Part shown: positions 15,878 through 23,673 of the stretch, piece by piece
Position numbering within the stretch: the first letter of the stretch is position 1
Layout: every line of letters starts with the position of its first letter
Origin: Thiohalomonas denitrificans
GTDB taxonomy: Bacteria > Pseudomonadota > Gammaproteobacteria > Thiohalomonadales > Thiohalomonadaceae
Assembly: GCF_016841685.1 (NCBI RefSeq)
Contig: NZ_JAENYR010000006.1
Coordinates: forward strand, 22,108 to 86,107
Direction: 5' to 3'
Length of the DNA: 64,000 nucleotides
Notes under the pieces: model-generated
Database searches by the model: none
What the model saw: the letters and a program-made list of their open reading frames with translations, nothing else
Told to the model about the DNA's origin: nothing
Program-made: the position numbers and the translations under genes

Positions 15878-16741
15878 ATGCGAATACTCATACGCTGCCT
15901 TGGCGCATGGCTCTTCTTGGTACTATCAACCACAGCGCCAGCCTTGCATCTATCGGACAACAGCGTACGTTTTGGTTTTACCGCGGTAGTATCGCGCTCG
16001 GACATCGACACTATCACTCAACTGCTGGGTTACATTTCCCAACGCCTGGACAGGGATATCTGGCCGGTGTTCACCAGCTCGCAGGATGAAATGAATCGCC
16101 TGGTCCTCAGTGGCGCAGTGGATTTGGCCTGGATTGACCCGGCGGGGTTTGCCACTGAAAGACCGATGCCGATTGTGGCGGTGCCCAGTCGAAAGGAAGG
16201 TCCGTTCTACTATTCCTATATTATCGTGCGCAGCGATCGTGACTTCACGGGGCTGGCTGACCTGCAAGGCAGGCCTTTTGCATTTTCAAACCTGCAATCA
16301 TTTTCCGGCGCACTGGCACCCTCCTATGAAATGGCACTCAACGGGCAGTTGGCAAACCGTTTTTTTCGCCCACTCATCTACACGGATGATCATGACAATA
16401 CCATCAAGGCGGTGACCGGTGGTTTCGTCGACGGAGGCAGCATCAGCAGTCTGGTATTCCATCAACTGGAGTCCAGGGCCAGCGGTCTATTGGAGAGACT
16501 TCGCGTCTTGAAACGGTTCGGTCCCTATCCTGCCCCACCCATTGTCGCCTCTCCCGGTCTTCAGAAAGATGTCCTCAGCGCGATGCGGCTTATCCTGCTA
16601 TCGATGCACGATGACGACGAAGGGCGCGCCATTCTGAATCGGCTCGCCATACGTCATTTCGAATCGGTCGATCGGGATCATTACACCTCGATAAAAGATA
16701 TCCTTGATACGTCAGCAGCCCATGAAAATAAAGCCAGGTAG
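15878..16741 (+). CDS. PhnD-like periplasmic binding protein of a sensor system (AioX-like)
   Basis: This 287-residue protein has a signal peptide (about 1-22, APA-LH) and a strong ribosome site GGAGAAAGGGGGG. It carries the PhnD/SsuA-type oxyanion-binding fold: VRFGFTAVVSR start, LVLSGAVDLAWIDPAGF in the first lobe, YYSYIIVRSDRDF and DLQGRPFAFSN at the hinge, and VTGGFVDGGSISSLVF in the second lobe. No ABC transporter genes accompany it; instead the kinase gene overlaps its end. That is the AioX/ArxX and TtrS-type arrangement, where a PhnD-like domain presents an oxyanion to the kinase. The mature protein has no cysteine, which argues against arsenite binding through the AioX thiol. Confidence 0.85.
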   Translation: MRILIRCLGAWLFLVLSTTAPALHLSDNSVRFGFTAVVSRSDIDTITQLLGYISQRLDRDIWPVFTSSQDEMNRLVLSGAVDLAWIDPAGFATERPMPIVAVPSRKEGPFYYSYIIVRSDRDFTGLADLQGRPFAFSNLQSFSGALAPSYEMALNGQLANRFFRPLIYTDDHDNTIKAVTGGFVDGGSISSLVFHQLESRASGLLERLRVLKRFGPYPAPPIVASPGLQKDVLSAMRLILLSMHDDDEGRAILNRLAIRHFESVDRDHYTSIKDILDTSAAHENKAR

Positions 16742-18449
16742 CTCCCGGTCCCTGCGGCTCGGGCATAAACTTATTCTCGTTATCGTGTTTGTCGTTGCCT
16801 TGTCATCCATGGCGACCACGGTGCTTTTTTTCATGTATGGCCAGGACGTTGTCAGAGAAAGCATCTGGACGGACATGAAGAAATTGCTGCTTAACAAGGA
16901 TGAGCAACTCCTCTCCCATGTCACTCGCCGGGACTACTGGTCGCTTTTTCGAATTGTGCAAGGTTTATCATCAAGTCACATTGTTGACTCGGCCTGGATC
17001 ATGGACAAGGACGGATACATGCTGGCGCACTCGGATCCCGGCACCTACCCCGTGCTGAGCAAATCCACGGAAGCGTTGCACGCGGATATCTCACACCAGA
17101 TAAGTGGCGTTTCCGGCTCCCTTGGAACCCTGTATATGGAAGTCAACGGTGCAGCCATCGCTTCGAGTTTGGCACCACTGAAAAAACTCGTTTACCTGGG
17201 CAATTTTCTCGTACTGACTATCAGCGTCGGGTTCGCCTGTTTTTTTTCACGCCATATCACCCGACGCTTTAATCGCATTTTTCATGAAGTTCAGAAGGCG
17301 GCACGTGGTCACCCCGGGGACGTGGATGAAGTGCGATTTTCGGAAAAAGACGAGATACAAACGCTGGCCAGTGAACTGAGACATGCCTTCCATGGCCTGG
17401 CCGACTCATTGGAAAACACGCGCTTTGCACAGGAGTTCTATAATTCCGTGTTGAGCACGGTACCGGATATCGTCCTGGTCGTGGAAGCCGATGGCACGAT
17501 CATCTACGCCAATGCACAGCACGAGCAACTGGGCTATCAACTTCATCAGTTGCTGGGTATCCGCTGGCAAAGCCTTTTCAAGCAGACACCAACGCTGCAG
17601 CCCCATGGGGACACCTCATCGGGATGGTTGACGGGTGAGGGCGTCATATTGGTGAATGGGAGAAAGTTTCCCGCCCTTATTACCCTCTCCACCCTATCCA
17701 GCTACGACATCGTTGCGATCCAGAACATCGAGACGGTAAAGGCGCTGGAGCGACAGATACACTACGCCAACACCTTCTCTGCGCTAGGGAAACTCAGTGC
17801 CAACTTCGCGCATGAGATCAAGAACACCATTTCACCGATACGACTGCTCTATCGCATCAATCATCACACTGAACAGGACATCGCCATCATGGAACAATCC
17901 ATCAAACAGGTTGATGCGTTGGTCACCAAATATCTCAACTTTGCACGTACCGATGCGGCCATATCGGACTTTTCAGTACGCATGGATCGCATCGCCATGG
18001 AGCTTCTCGCCCTGCACGACTGTCAGGTACAGGAAAAACAACTCACCATCAAGACACAACTCGAACCCGCCCCTCTGTACTACAACGAAGAGGCACTGCG
18101 CAGCATCATCAAGAACCTGCTGCTCAACGCGATCGATGCCTCACCACATGGCGCCTGTATCTGGCTGACACTGCATACGAGGGATGAGCAGGTAGTACTT
18201 ACCATGGCCGATATGGGAGAGGGGATCTCCGATGATGACAAAGAGCGGATCTTCGAGCCTTTTTTTACCACGAAGCCCAGCGGTTCGGGAATCGGACTGG
18301 CCACCGTCAATCATCATGTCCAATCCATGTCCGGGCACATGATCGTTCGGAACCGTCCCGATGGCGGTGCATTCTTTACCGTGATTTTGCCCAAAAATCG
18401 ACAGCACACATTCAACACGGAAAAACTGCAACCACTCCCCGAAAGCTGA
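16722..18449 (+). CDS. PAS-containing sensor histidine kinase, partner of the PhnD-like protein
   Basis: I use the ATG at 16722, inside the upstream gene's end; the track's TTG is six codons earlier. The 575 residues show a membrane segment (about 18-38), a periplasmic region of about 115 residues, a second segment near 155-178, HAMP, a PAS domain (FYNSVLSTVPDIVLVVEADG), and a dimerisation helix with the phosphorylated His near 364 (FAHEIKNTISPI). The ATPase domain has NLLLNAIDAS, GEGISDDD and GSGIGLATV. HEIKN-type kinases normally pair with NtrC-class regulators, so the regulator at 7743 is the obvious partner although it lies beyond the operon. The small periplasmic region could dock the PhnD-like protein. 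Confidence 0.9.
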   Translation: MKIKPGSSRSLRLGHKLILVIVFVVALSSMATTVLFFMYGQDVVRESIWTDMKKLLLNKDEQLLSHVTRRDYWSLFRIVQGLSSSHIVDSAWIMDKDGYMLAHSDPGTYPVLSKSTEALHADISHQISGVSGSLGTLYMEVNGAAIASSLAPLKKLVYLGNFLVLTISVGFACFFSRHITRRFNRIFHEVQKAARGHPGDVDEVRFSEKDEIQTLASELRHAFHGLADSLENTRFAQEFYNSVLSTVPDIVLVVEADGTIIYANAQHEQLGYQLHQLLGIRWQSLFKQTPTLQPHGDTSSGWLTGEGVILVNGRKFPALITLSTLSSYDIVAIQNIETVKALERQIHYANTFSALGKLSANFAHEIKNTISPIRLLYRINHHTEQDIAIMEQSIKQVDALVTKYLNFARTDAAISDFSVRMDRIAMELLALHDCQVQEKQLTIKTQLEPAPLYYNEEALRSIIKNLLLNAIDASPHGACIWLTLHTRDEQVVLTMADMGEGISDDDKERIFEPFFTTKPSGSGIGLATVNHHVQSMSGHMIVRNRPDGGAFFTVILPKNRQHTFNTEKLQPLPES

Positions 18450-18470
18450 AATTCCAGCCCCCGTTCCCGG

Positions 18471-18857
18471 TCATTGCTTAGCCGATGTGTAATGGATGCG
18501 CACGCGCGCTATCTCCGACGAGCGGCTCTGCAAGGGCAGGCGGAAGGTAAGTCGTTGGCGGTTGGGACTGTGGTGAAGAATGCGGCGTGGCGTGTAGATT
18601 GCCTCATGGCGCTCCAGTACTGCTCCACCAGCATCAAGGATATCGATGTGAACCGGCACGCGGGCGTTGGCATAGGCCGGATGGTGGTGGATCCATTCAG
18701 CGCGCAATTCGAATCCTTCGTCACGCTCGACCAGCTGGACGCAACTGACACCGATAGGGGGACGGCCCTGCTCTTCAAGAACCAGCGCTGCCGCCGGAGC
18801 GATGCCGGTCAACCAGAAACCGATCGCGATCAGTCTGCCCCTCATTGAAGCGCGCAT
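18471..18857 (-). CDS. Hypothetical exported protein
   Basis: This 128-residue protein has a signal peptide (1-24, APAAA-LV) and a beta-rich mature part (IGVSCVQLVER, FELRAEWIHHHPAYANARVPVHIDILD, LTFRLPLQS, IARVRIHYTS). It looks like a small fibronectin-like or copper-chaperone-like sandwich, but no family can be named. The ATG has GGAGGAAC as ribosome site, and that site lies inside the 12-bp target duplication of the element at 18873, so its original upstream region has been pushed 175 bp away. It converges with the kinase gene, leaving 21 bp. Confidence 0.6.
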   Translation of the reverse strand: MRASMRGRLIAIGFWLTGIAPAAALVLEEQGRPPIGVSCVQLVERDEGFELRAEWIHHHPAYANARVPVHIDILDAGGAVLERHEAIYTPRRILHHSPNRQRLTFRLPLQSRSSEIARVRIHYTSAKQ

Positions 18858-18872
18858 CCTGTTCCTCCTGCC

Positions 18873-19035
18873 AGGGTAAACGCATACTCACATTTTTGAT
18901 GCCTGCAAGCGATATAAGTCCTTGATAGCAGGTACGCTGTGAATACATCCGTGTACGCTCGACGGCAGCATCCCTGCTGCCGACGACCTGCTATCAAGGA
19001 CTTACACCGCTCGCTTTGAAGTATGCGGTTGCCCT
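18873..19035. mobile_element. Family-1 MITE-like element, copy B
   Basis: A 163-bp element with ends AGGGTAAACGCATACT and AGTATGCGGTTGCCCT and internal arms ATAAGTCCTTGATAGCAGG and CCTGCTATCAAGGACTTA. It is bounded by a perfect 12-bp target duplication GTTCCTCCTGCC (18861-18872 and 19036-19047). The duplication contains the ribosome site of the gene at 18857, so insertion copied the Shine-Dalgarno and spared translation. Confidence 0.92.
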
Positions 19036-19187
19036 GTTCCTCCTGCCCGATCCCTTCAGTCACAGGATAGATCGTGCCAGGGGGCTCCGTTGCCGAATAA
19101 GAAGCCCATACGGCAGCCCTTTCCCATCACCCCTAAACAGGGGCAGGCAGTCGGGTATTACCGGTTTCCCGGGATCGCAGGCGCGAT

Positions 19188-20087
19188 TCAGCCCTTTTTA
19201 GCAGCCGCGGTGGTTCGGCGCCTGGCCGGCGCCTTCCTGGCAGCCGTCGGTGCAGCCGGGGCGCCGGCTTTGTCAGCGCTAATGTGTACCGTCCGCTGCG
19301 GGAAAGGAATCGTGAAGCCGTTGACCTCCAGTGCCTTCTTTCCCTCTCGGTGGAGGAAGAAGAATACCGCCCAGTAATCATCCTTATCGACCCAGCAGCG
19401 CATATTGACGTTGACCGAGCTGTCGGCCAGCGCATTGATCATGGTTTCGGCCGGCGCGTCGGTCAGGATCCGCGGGTCGCTCTTCAGTAGATCGAGCAAA
19501 ACAGCCATCGCTTTTTCCAGGTCATCTTCATAGGCGATGCCAATAGCCACATCGATGCGCCGGGTCGGGTTGCGCGAGTAGTTGAGAATGGAGCGATTCC
19601 AGATATTGGAATTCGGTACCGATCGATAAACCCCGTCAAAGGTCTTCAACTCGGTGGTGAACAGGCCGATCTCCAGGACGGTGCCCGCAAGTCCCTCGGC
19701 ATCGATATACTCGCCCACCCTGATAGGCCGTAGGATCAACAACATCATTCCGGCGGCGATGTTCGACAATGTGCCCTGCAAGGCCAGACCGATGGCCAGG
19801 CCAGCGGCACCCAAAACGGCAATCAGCGAGGCCGTTTGGATCCCGAATTGCGCCAGCACCATGATGCCGAGGAAAACATACAGGGTATAACCGATCGCGG
19901 CGGCGAATACCGGACGCAAGGTGTCATCCATCCACTCAAACCGCATCAAGGCTCCCGGCAGCATTTTGGACACCCATTTAATGAGCACGACCCCGACCAC
20001 CAACAGAATAATGGCACCGGCGAAACTCACCACATAAGGCCACACACTGCCCCCGACCGCAGCCGTGCCAGTACCGAAATCTTCCAT
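19188..20087 (-). CDS. mscS: MscS-family small mechanosensitive channel
   Basis: This 299-residue protein starts at an ATG with AGGAGAGG. Three membrane helices lie in the first 130 residues; the third, LGAAGLAIGLALQGTLSNIAAG, has the Gly/Ala packing of the MscS pore helix and is followed by the MscS beta domain (RPIRVGEYIDAEG, GTVLEIGLFTTEL, VPNSNIWNRSILNYSR). The C-terminal alpha/beta domain ends at about 275, and an Ala/Arg/Lys-rich tail (TAARKAPARRRTTAAAKKG) extends it. The channel vents solutes on hypo-osmotic shock, which suits the salt-handling operon at 25 kb. Two family-1 elements flank it. Confidence 0.93.
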   Translation of the reverse strand: MEDFGTGTAAVGGSVWPYVVSFAGAIILLVVGVVLIKWVSKMLPGALMRFEWMDDTLRPVFAAAIGYTLYVFLGIMVLAQFGIQTASLIAVLGAAGLAIGLALQGTLSNIAAGMMLLILRPIRVGEYIDAEGLAGTVLEIGLFTTELKTFDGVYRSVPNSNIWNRSILNYSRNPTRRIDVAIGIAYEDDLEKAMAVLLDLLKSDPRILTDAPAETMINALADSSVNVNMRCWVDKDDYWAVFFFLHREGKKALEVNGFTIPFPQRTVHISADKAGAPAAPTAARKAPARRRTTAAAKKG

Positions 20088-20170
20088 TGCGCCTCTCCTT
20101 TAGTACGGATTGAGATGAAACCAGTATACGGAAAATAGACGGCCGGTTCTTTCACATCCGGTCACTGCCC

Positions 20171-20331
20171 AAGGTAAATGCATATTCCCATTTTTGATGC
20201 CGGCGAGCAAACTAAGTCCTTGATAGCAGGTACGCTGTGAATACGACCTACAGGGATGTAGGAAGTGAAGATTTGCCGACGACCCGCTATCAAGGAGTGA
20301 CACCGCTCGCTTCAAAGTAGCCGGTTGCCCT
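20171..20331. mobile_element. Family-1 MITE-like element, copy C (degenerate)
   Basis: The 161-bp copy runs from AAGGTAAATGCATATTCCC to TAGCCGGTTGCCCT and keeps the arms TAAGTCCTTGATAGCAGG and CCCGCTATCAAGGAGTGA. The centre differs from copies A and B (CGACCTACAGGGATGTAGG). No target duplication is recognisable, so it is older or rearranged. It lies between the MscS and DUF2254 genes. Confidence 0.8.
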
Positions 20332-20357
20332 CCCGGTGCCACCGGTCAGGCTGGGGA

Positions 20358-21725
20358 CTACGCCCGTTCCGAGACGGTCGATCCGGAATCTTCTCCCTCG
20401 CCTCCTCCATCCGCCAAGGTACGGACCACGTGGGCGTAGAGCGTTTCGACGGTTTGCAGATCACGCTCCTGGTGACCGGCCCGTCGGGTCTGTTCCGCAA
20501 TCCATCCGGCATGATGGGCCAAGGCCGCGCCGTCCTCCGGGCGACGGACGCGTCGGCCGTTGGTTTCGATACTCTCCAGCAGACGCAGCATGACCGACAG
20601 ATGCCCGGCACCCAGTTGCCGGATCTGGTTGAAGGCGACGTCAGCCAGTTCGGCAAAGCTCAGGGCGGGGGCGATAACCCTTAGCCTGCCTGTTTGATCG
20701 AGGCGAAAGGGAGAAGGGATTTTCCTTTCGGCCAACCGCCCCAGGCCGTTTCCAATCCAATCGATGCAGGTAACCGCCGTCAACGGGTCGTTGATGCCCG
20801 GCGAAAGCGCCCGCACGGCGATAGACACCAGCTGTTGCATCGGATACTTCACGTCCTGGGTCGGTGTGCGCTGCCGTCCGATGATGAACATCGCGGCGAT
20901 CGCCTCGGCCACCTCCTCGCTACAGCGTTCGGCCGGCCAGGCGGCCAGCAGCACAGTGCCGTCCCTGGCGAAGTCCCCCGGTGTACAGTGCACACAGAGG
21001 ATGAGATCGTATCGTTCGGCGGTCGCCATCAGATTTTCATTTTCGATCGCCTGCAGATAGCCGCTATGCCTTGTTACTACCGCCTTCAGCTCATCGCCAG
21101 CAGCCTCCGGGACCGAAAATTCGCTATGCGTGTCCGGTTCAAGAGCTGTTCCCAGTCTCTCGGGGAACAGGTTATCGATCCCCTCGGCAAGCTCGGTGGC
21201 TATACCGGAGGCGAGGTTTTCCACTTGCAGTGACATCGATACGTGGTGGATGAAGTAGATGAGAACAGCGAGACTTGCGACGGCAAGGGCAACCGCCACG
21301 GTCACCGAGAAGTGCGGAATAAAGACCGTGTCGTTGGCTCCACCAACCGCGCGAAGCACCAGCAGGCAGTAAAGGAAAGTGGCGATGAAGGTGCCGAGAA
21401 CGACCTGATTGCCCGGGTCACGCATGAAATTACGTAACAGCCGCGGCCCGAACTGGTTGGCCGCCAGCGTAAGTGCAACCACGGTAATCGAGAACACCAT
21501 CCCTGCGACCGTAATCATGGAGGCGGCAATGGTGGTGAGCATGTCACGTGCGCCCTGGGGCTCCCCCGACCAGAACCAGCTGGTTTCCTGTGGCAACAAG
21601 CCGGGCGCTGCATCGAGCGTCAGGGTCACCAACGAGAGCAAGGCGGCAAGCAGCGCCATCAGTACCGGCACGAACCAGAAGCTGGCCCGAAGCTCCTGCC
21701 AAGCGTTGGCTATACGGCTTTTCAC
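20358..21725 (-). CDS. DUF2254 membrane protein
   Basis: The GTG start follows GGGAGCTAC. The 455-residue protein has an N-terminal pair of membrane helices (SFWFVPVLMALLAALLSLVTL), a periplasmic loop (ETSWFWSGEPQGARDML) that is characteristic of DUF2254, and two more helices (MITVAGMVFSITVVALTLAANQFGP and VVLGTFIATFLYCLLVLRAVG). A large cytoplasmic part contains ALSPGINDPLTAVTCIDWIG, the best-conserved DUF2254 stretch. Function is unknown. It is monocistronic between the MscS channel and the divergent DUF4242 gene. Confidence 0.88.
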   Translation of the reverse strand: MKSRIANAWQELRASFWFVPVLMALLAALLSLVTLTLDAAPGLLPQETSWFWSGEPQGARDMLTTIAASMITVAGMVFSITVVALTLAANQFGPRLLRNFMRDPGNQVVLGTFIATFLYCLLVLRAVGGANDTVFIPHFSVTVAVALAVASLAVLIYFIHHVSMSLQVENLASGIATELAEGIDNLFPERLGTALEPDTHSEFSVPEAAGDELKAVVTRHSGYLQAIENENLMATAERYDLILCVHCTPGDFARDGTVLLAAWPAERCSEEVAEAIAAMFIIGRQRTPTQDVKYPMQQLVSIAVRALSPGINDPLTAVTCIDWIGNGLGRLAERKIPSPFRLDQTGRLRVIAPALSFAELADVAFNQIRQLGAGHLSVMLRLLESIETNGRRVRRPEDGAALAHHAGWIAEQTRRAGHQERDLQTVETLYAHVVRTLADGGGEGEDSGSTVSERA

Positions 21726-21936
21726 GTAGCTCCCGGCATCGAGCGCTGATAAATGGAATTACTAGCAAATATAGGGGACTTATCTATTAATCCAACATGG
21801 ATTCTGTTGGGTTCAGGGCCATTTTGAAGGATGGTCCCTGGCACTGGCTCCGTTCATCCTCCGGAAAACTACCAGAGGAAAATCCCTTCGAGTTTTCTAG
21901 TCTCATGGCAGGAAGTTCACGAAAAGGAGCACCGCT

Positions 21937-22245
21937 ATGGGCATGCAACTTTATGCGATTCGCCGCCGAAACGTCTCTTCGGACCCGAACGAGATGAAGC
22001 AGGTGGGAAAGCGTTCATCGGAAGTCGGAGAGGAGATGACGGGCCGTATCCGCTGGATACGGTCCTACGTGGTCAAAGAAGAAAACGGCAGATTGGGCAC
22101 CATCTGTATCTATCAAGCCGTGGATGAGGAAGCGATTCGGGAACATGCCAGTCGGGCGGGAATGCCGGCGGATGAGATCAATCCGGTGCTCGATACGCTG
22201 GTGATGCGTGACGACCCGAAGTCGGCGAGCGAAGCGGCTTCATAA
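21937..22245 (+). CDS. DUF4242 / SCO4226-like small protein
   Basis: This 102-residue cytoplasmic protein has a ferredoxin-like pattern: MQLYAIRRRNVSS, IRWIRSYVVKEENGRLGTICIYQA, EEAIREHASRAGMPADEINPV. DUF4242 proteins, one of which (SCO4226) binds nickel, have this fold and the HASRAG(M/L)P signature. The ribosome site AAAAGGAGC is strong. No operon partner; the sigma-54 regulator converges on it 58 bp downstream. The reaction, if any, is unknown. Confidence 0.8.
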   Translation: MGMQLYAIRRRNVSSDPNEMKQVGKRSSEVGEEMTGRIRWIRSYVVKEENGRLGTICIYQAVDEEAIREHASRAGMPADEINPVLDTLVMRDDPKSASEAAS

Positions 22246-22302
22246 GGACAACAACCGCCAAGCGCAGCCCCCGAGCTCTTGATCGATCAGAGGGTGCGGT
22301 AC

Positions 22303-23673
22303 TCAAGACTCATCCGCATTAATCCCGTGACGCTTGATCTTGCGCCACAGGGAAACCCTATCGATTCCGAGGATCCGGGCGGCCTGGGTCCGATTGCCAA
22401 CGGTTTTTTCAAGCACCAGTCGGATGTACTGTGCTTCCCGCTCCTCCAGGGTCAGAGGGGGAGCCGAAGGCGTCCGGAAAAAAGCGGCATGGGTTTCCCG
22501 CAGGTTCCCCGGCAGGTGGTCCGCCCTCAGTTCGTCGCCGTTGGTCATGGCAACGCCAAATTCGATCGCATTTTCAAGCTCCCGAATGTTACCGGGATAG
22601 CCGTAACCGGTCAGTAAGGTCATCGCCTCCGGCGTAATGTCTCGCACGGATTTTTCGGCGATCGCGGCATGTTTTTTGAGAAAGTGGTAAGCCAACAGCG
22701 GCACATCACCGGAACGATGCGCCAGCGCCGGCAACTGCAACCGGACCACATTCAACCGGTAATACAGATCCTGGCGAAAGCTGCCTTCTGCCACGGCCGC
22801 CTCCAGATCGCGGTTGGTGGCCGCAATGTAACGAACATCGGTCTTGATCGGGCGAACCCCACCCAGGCGAAGCAGTTCCCGCTCCTGGATCACCCGCAAC
22901 AGCTTCACCTGCATCGAGGGGGTCATCTCGGCAATTTCATCCAGCAACAGGGTACCGCCCTCGGCCGTCTCGATCAGACCCCGCTTGACCGTGTCCGCTC
23001 CGGTAAACGCCCCCTTCTCGTGACCGAACAGTTCGTTCGCCAGCAACTCCTCCTGAAAAGCGCCGCAGTTGACCGCCACAAACGGTGCTTCGACACGGGG
23101 ACTGTGGGCGTGCAAGTAGCGCGCCAGCAATTCCTTGCCGGTCCCGCTTTCGCCGGTAACCAGGACGCTGCAGCCGCTGTCTGCGATCTGGTGGGCGGTC
23201 TCAAGCACCCTTAGCACCGCCTGGTCCTGGGTAATGAATTTGACCTGGCCCTGGTAGCTGTCCACCTGCCGCCGCAAGTTCCTGTTCTCATGCCGCAGAC
23301 GCACCATTTCGACAGCGCCCCGGACCACTTCCCGGACCTCGTCCAGGCGGAAGGGCTTGGCGATGTAATGAAAGGCGCCCTCACGCAGCGCAGTGACCGC
23401 AGAGCTGAGCGTGGCATATCCGGTGATGACGATCACCGCGCTGTCGGGGTGGAGTTCCCTGCAGCGGTGCAGAATCTCCATTCCATCCACCTCCTCCATT
23501 CGCAGATCCGTCAACACGATGTCAAAGGGCCGTTCCTCTATCGCCCGAAGTCCACCCGGTCCGCTCTGCCGGGTGGTAATCGCGTAGCCCGCCTTCTTGA
23601 AGACGTGGGCGAGATTCTTCACCGCAATCGGTTCGTCGTCGATAATCAACAGAGAGATATCGGACTGATTCAT
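22303..23673 (-). CDS. NtrC-family sigma-54 response regulator for the salt/stress operon
   Basis: The ATG at 23673 overlaps the kinase stop as ATGA; the track's start 14 codons earlier lies inside the kinase gene. The 456 residues consist of a receiver domain with Asp56 (VLTDLRM), an AAA+ domain with GESGTGKE, the GAFTGA loop, GGTLLLDEIAE and the R-finger region, and a C-terminal Fis-type helix-turn-helix (RTQAARILGIDRVSLWRKI). It is paired with the membrane kinase encoded just upstream. The divergent operon has a sigma-54 promoter and two identical-type palindromes, so it is the likely target. Confidence 0.94.
   Translation of the reverse strand: MNQSDISLLIIDDEPIAVKNLAHVFKKAGYAITTRQSGPGGLRAIEERPFDIVLTDLRMEEVDGMEILHRCRELHPDSAVIVITGYATLSSAVTALREGAFHYIAKPFRLDEVREVVRGAVEMVRLRHENRNLRRQVDSYQGQVKFITQDQAVLRVLETAHQIADSGCSVLVTGESGTGKELLARYLHAHSPRVEAPFVAVNCGAFQEELLANELFGHEKGAFTGADTVKRGLIETAEGGTLLLDEIAEMTPSMQVKLLRVIQERELLRLGGVRPIKTDVRYIAATNRDLEAAVAEGSFRQDLYYRLNVVRLQLPALAHRSGDVPLLAYHFLKKHAAIAEKSVRDITPEAMTLLTGYGYPGNIRELENAIEFGVAMTNGDELRADHLPGNLRETHAAFFRTPSAPPLTLEEREAQYIRLVLEKTVGNRTQAARILGIDRVSLWRKIKRHGINADES

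Noticed and set aside
15878-16741. Phosphonate ABC transporter component
   Set aside because: No ATPase or permease gene nearby and the gene overlaps a histidine kinase, so a sensory role fits better.
15878-18449. Direct arsenite-sensing AioXS
   Set aside because: The mature binding protein contains no cysteine and no arsenite oxidase genes are in the window.
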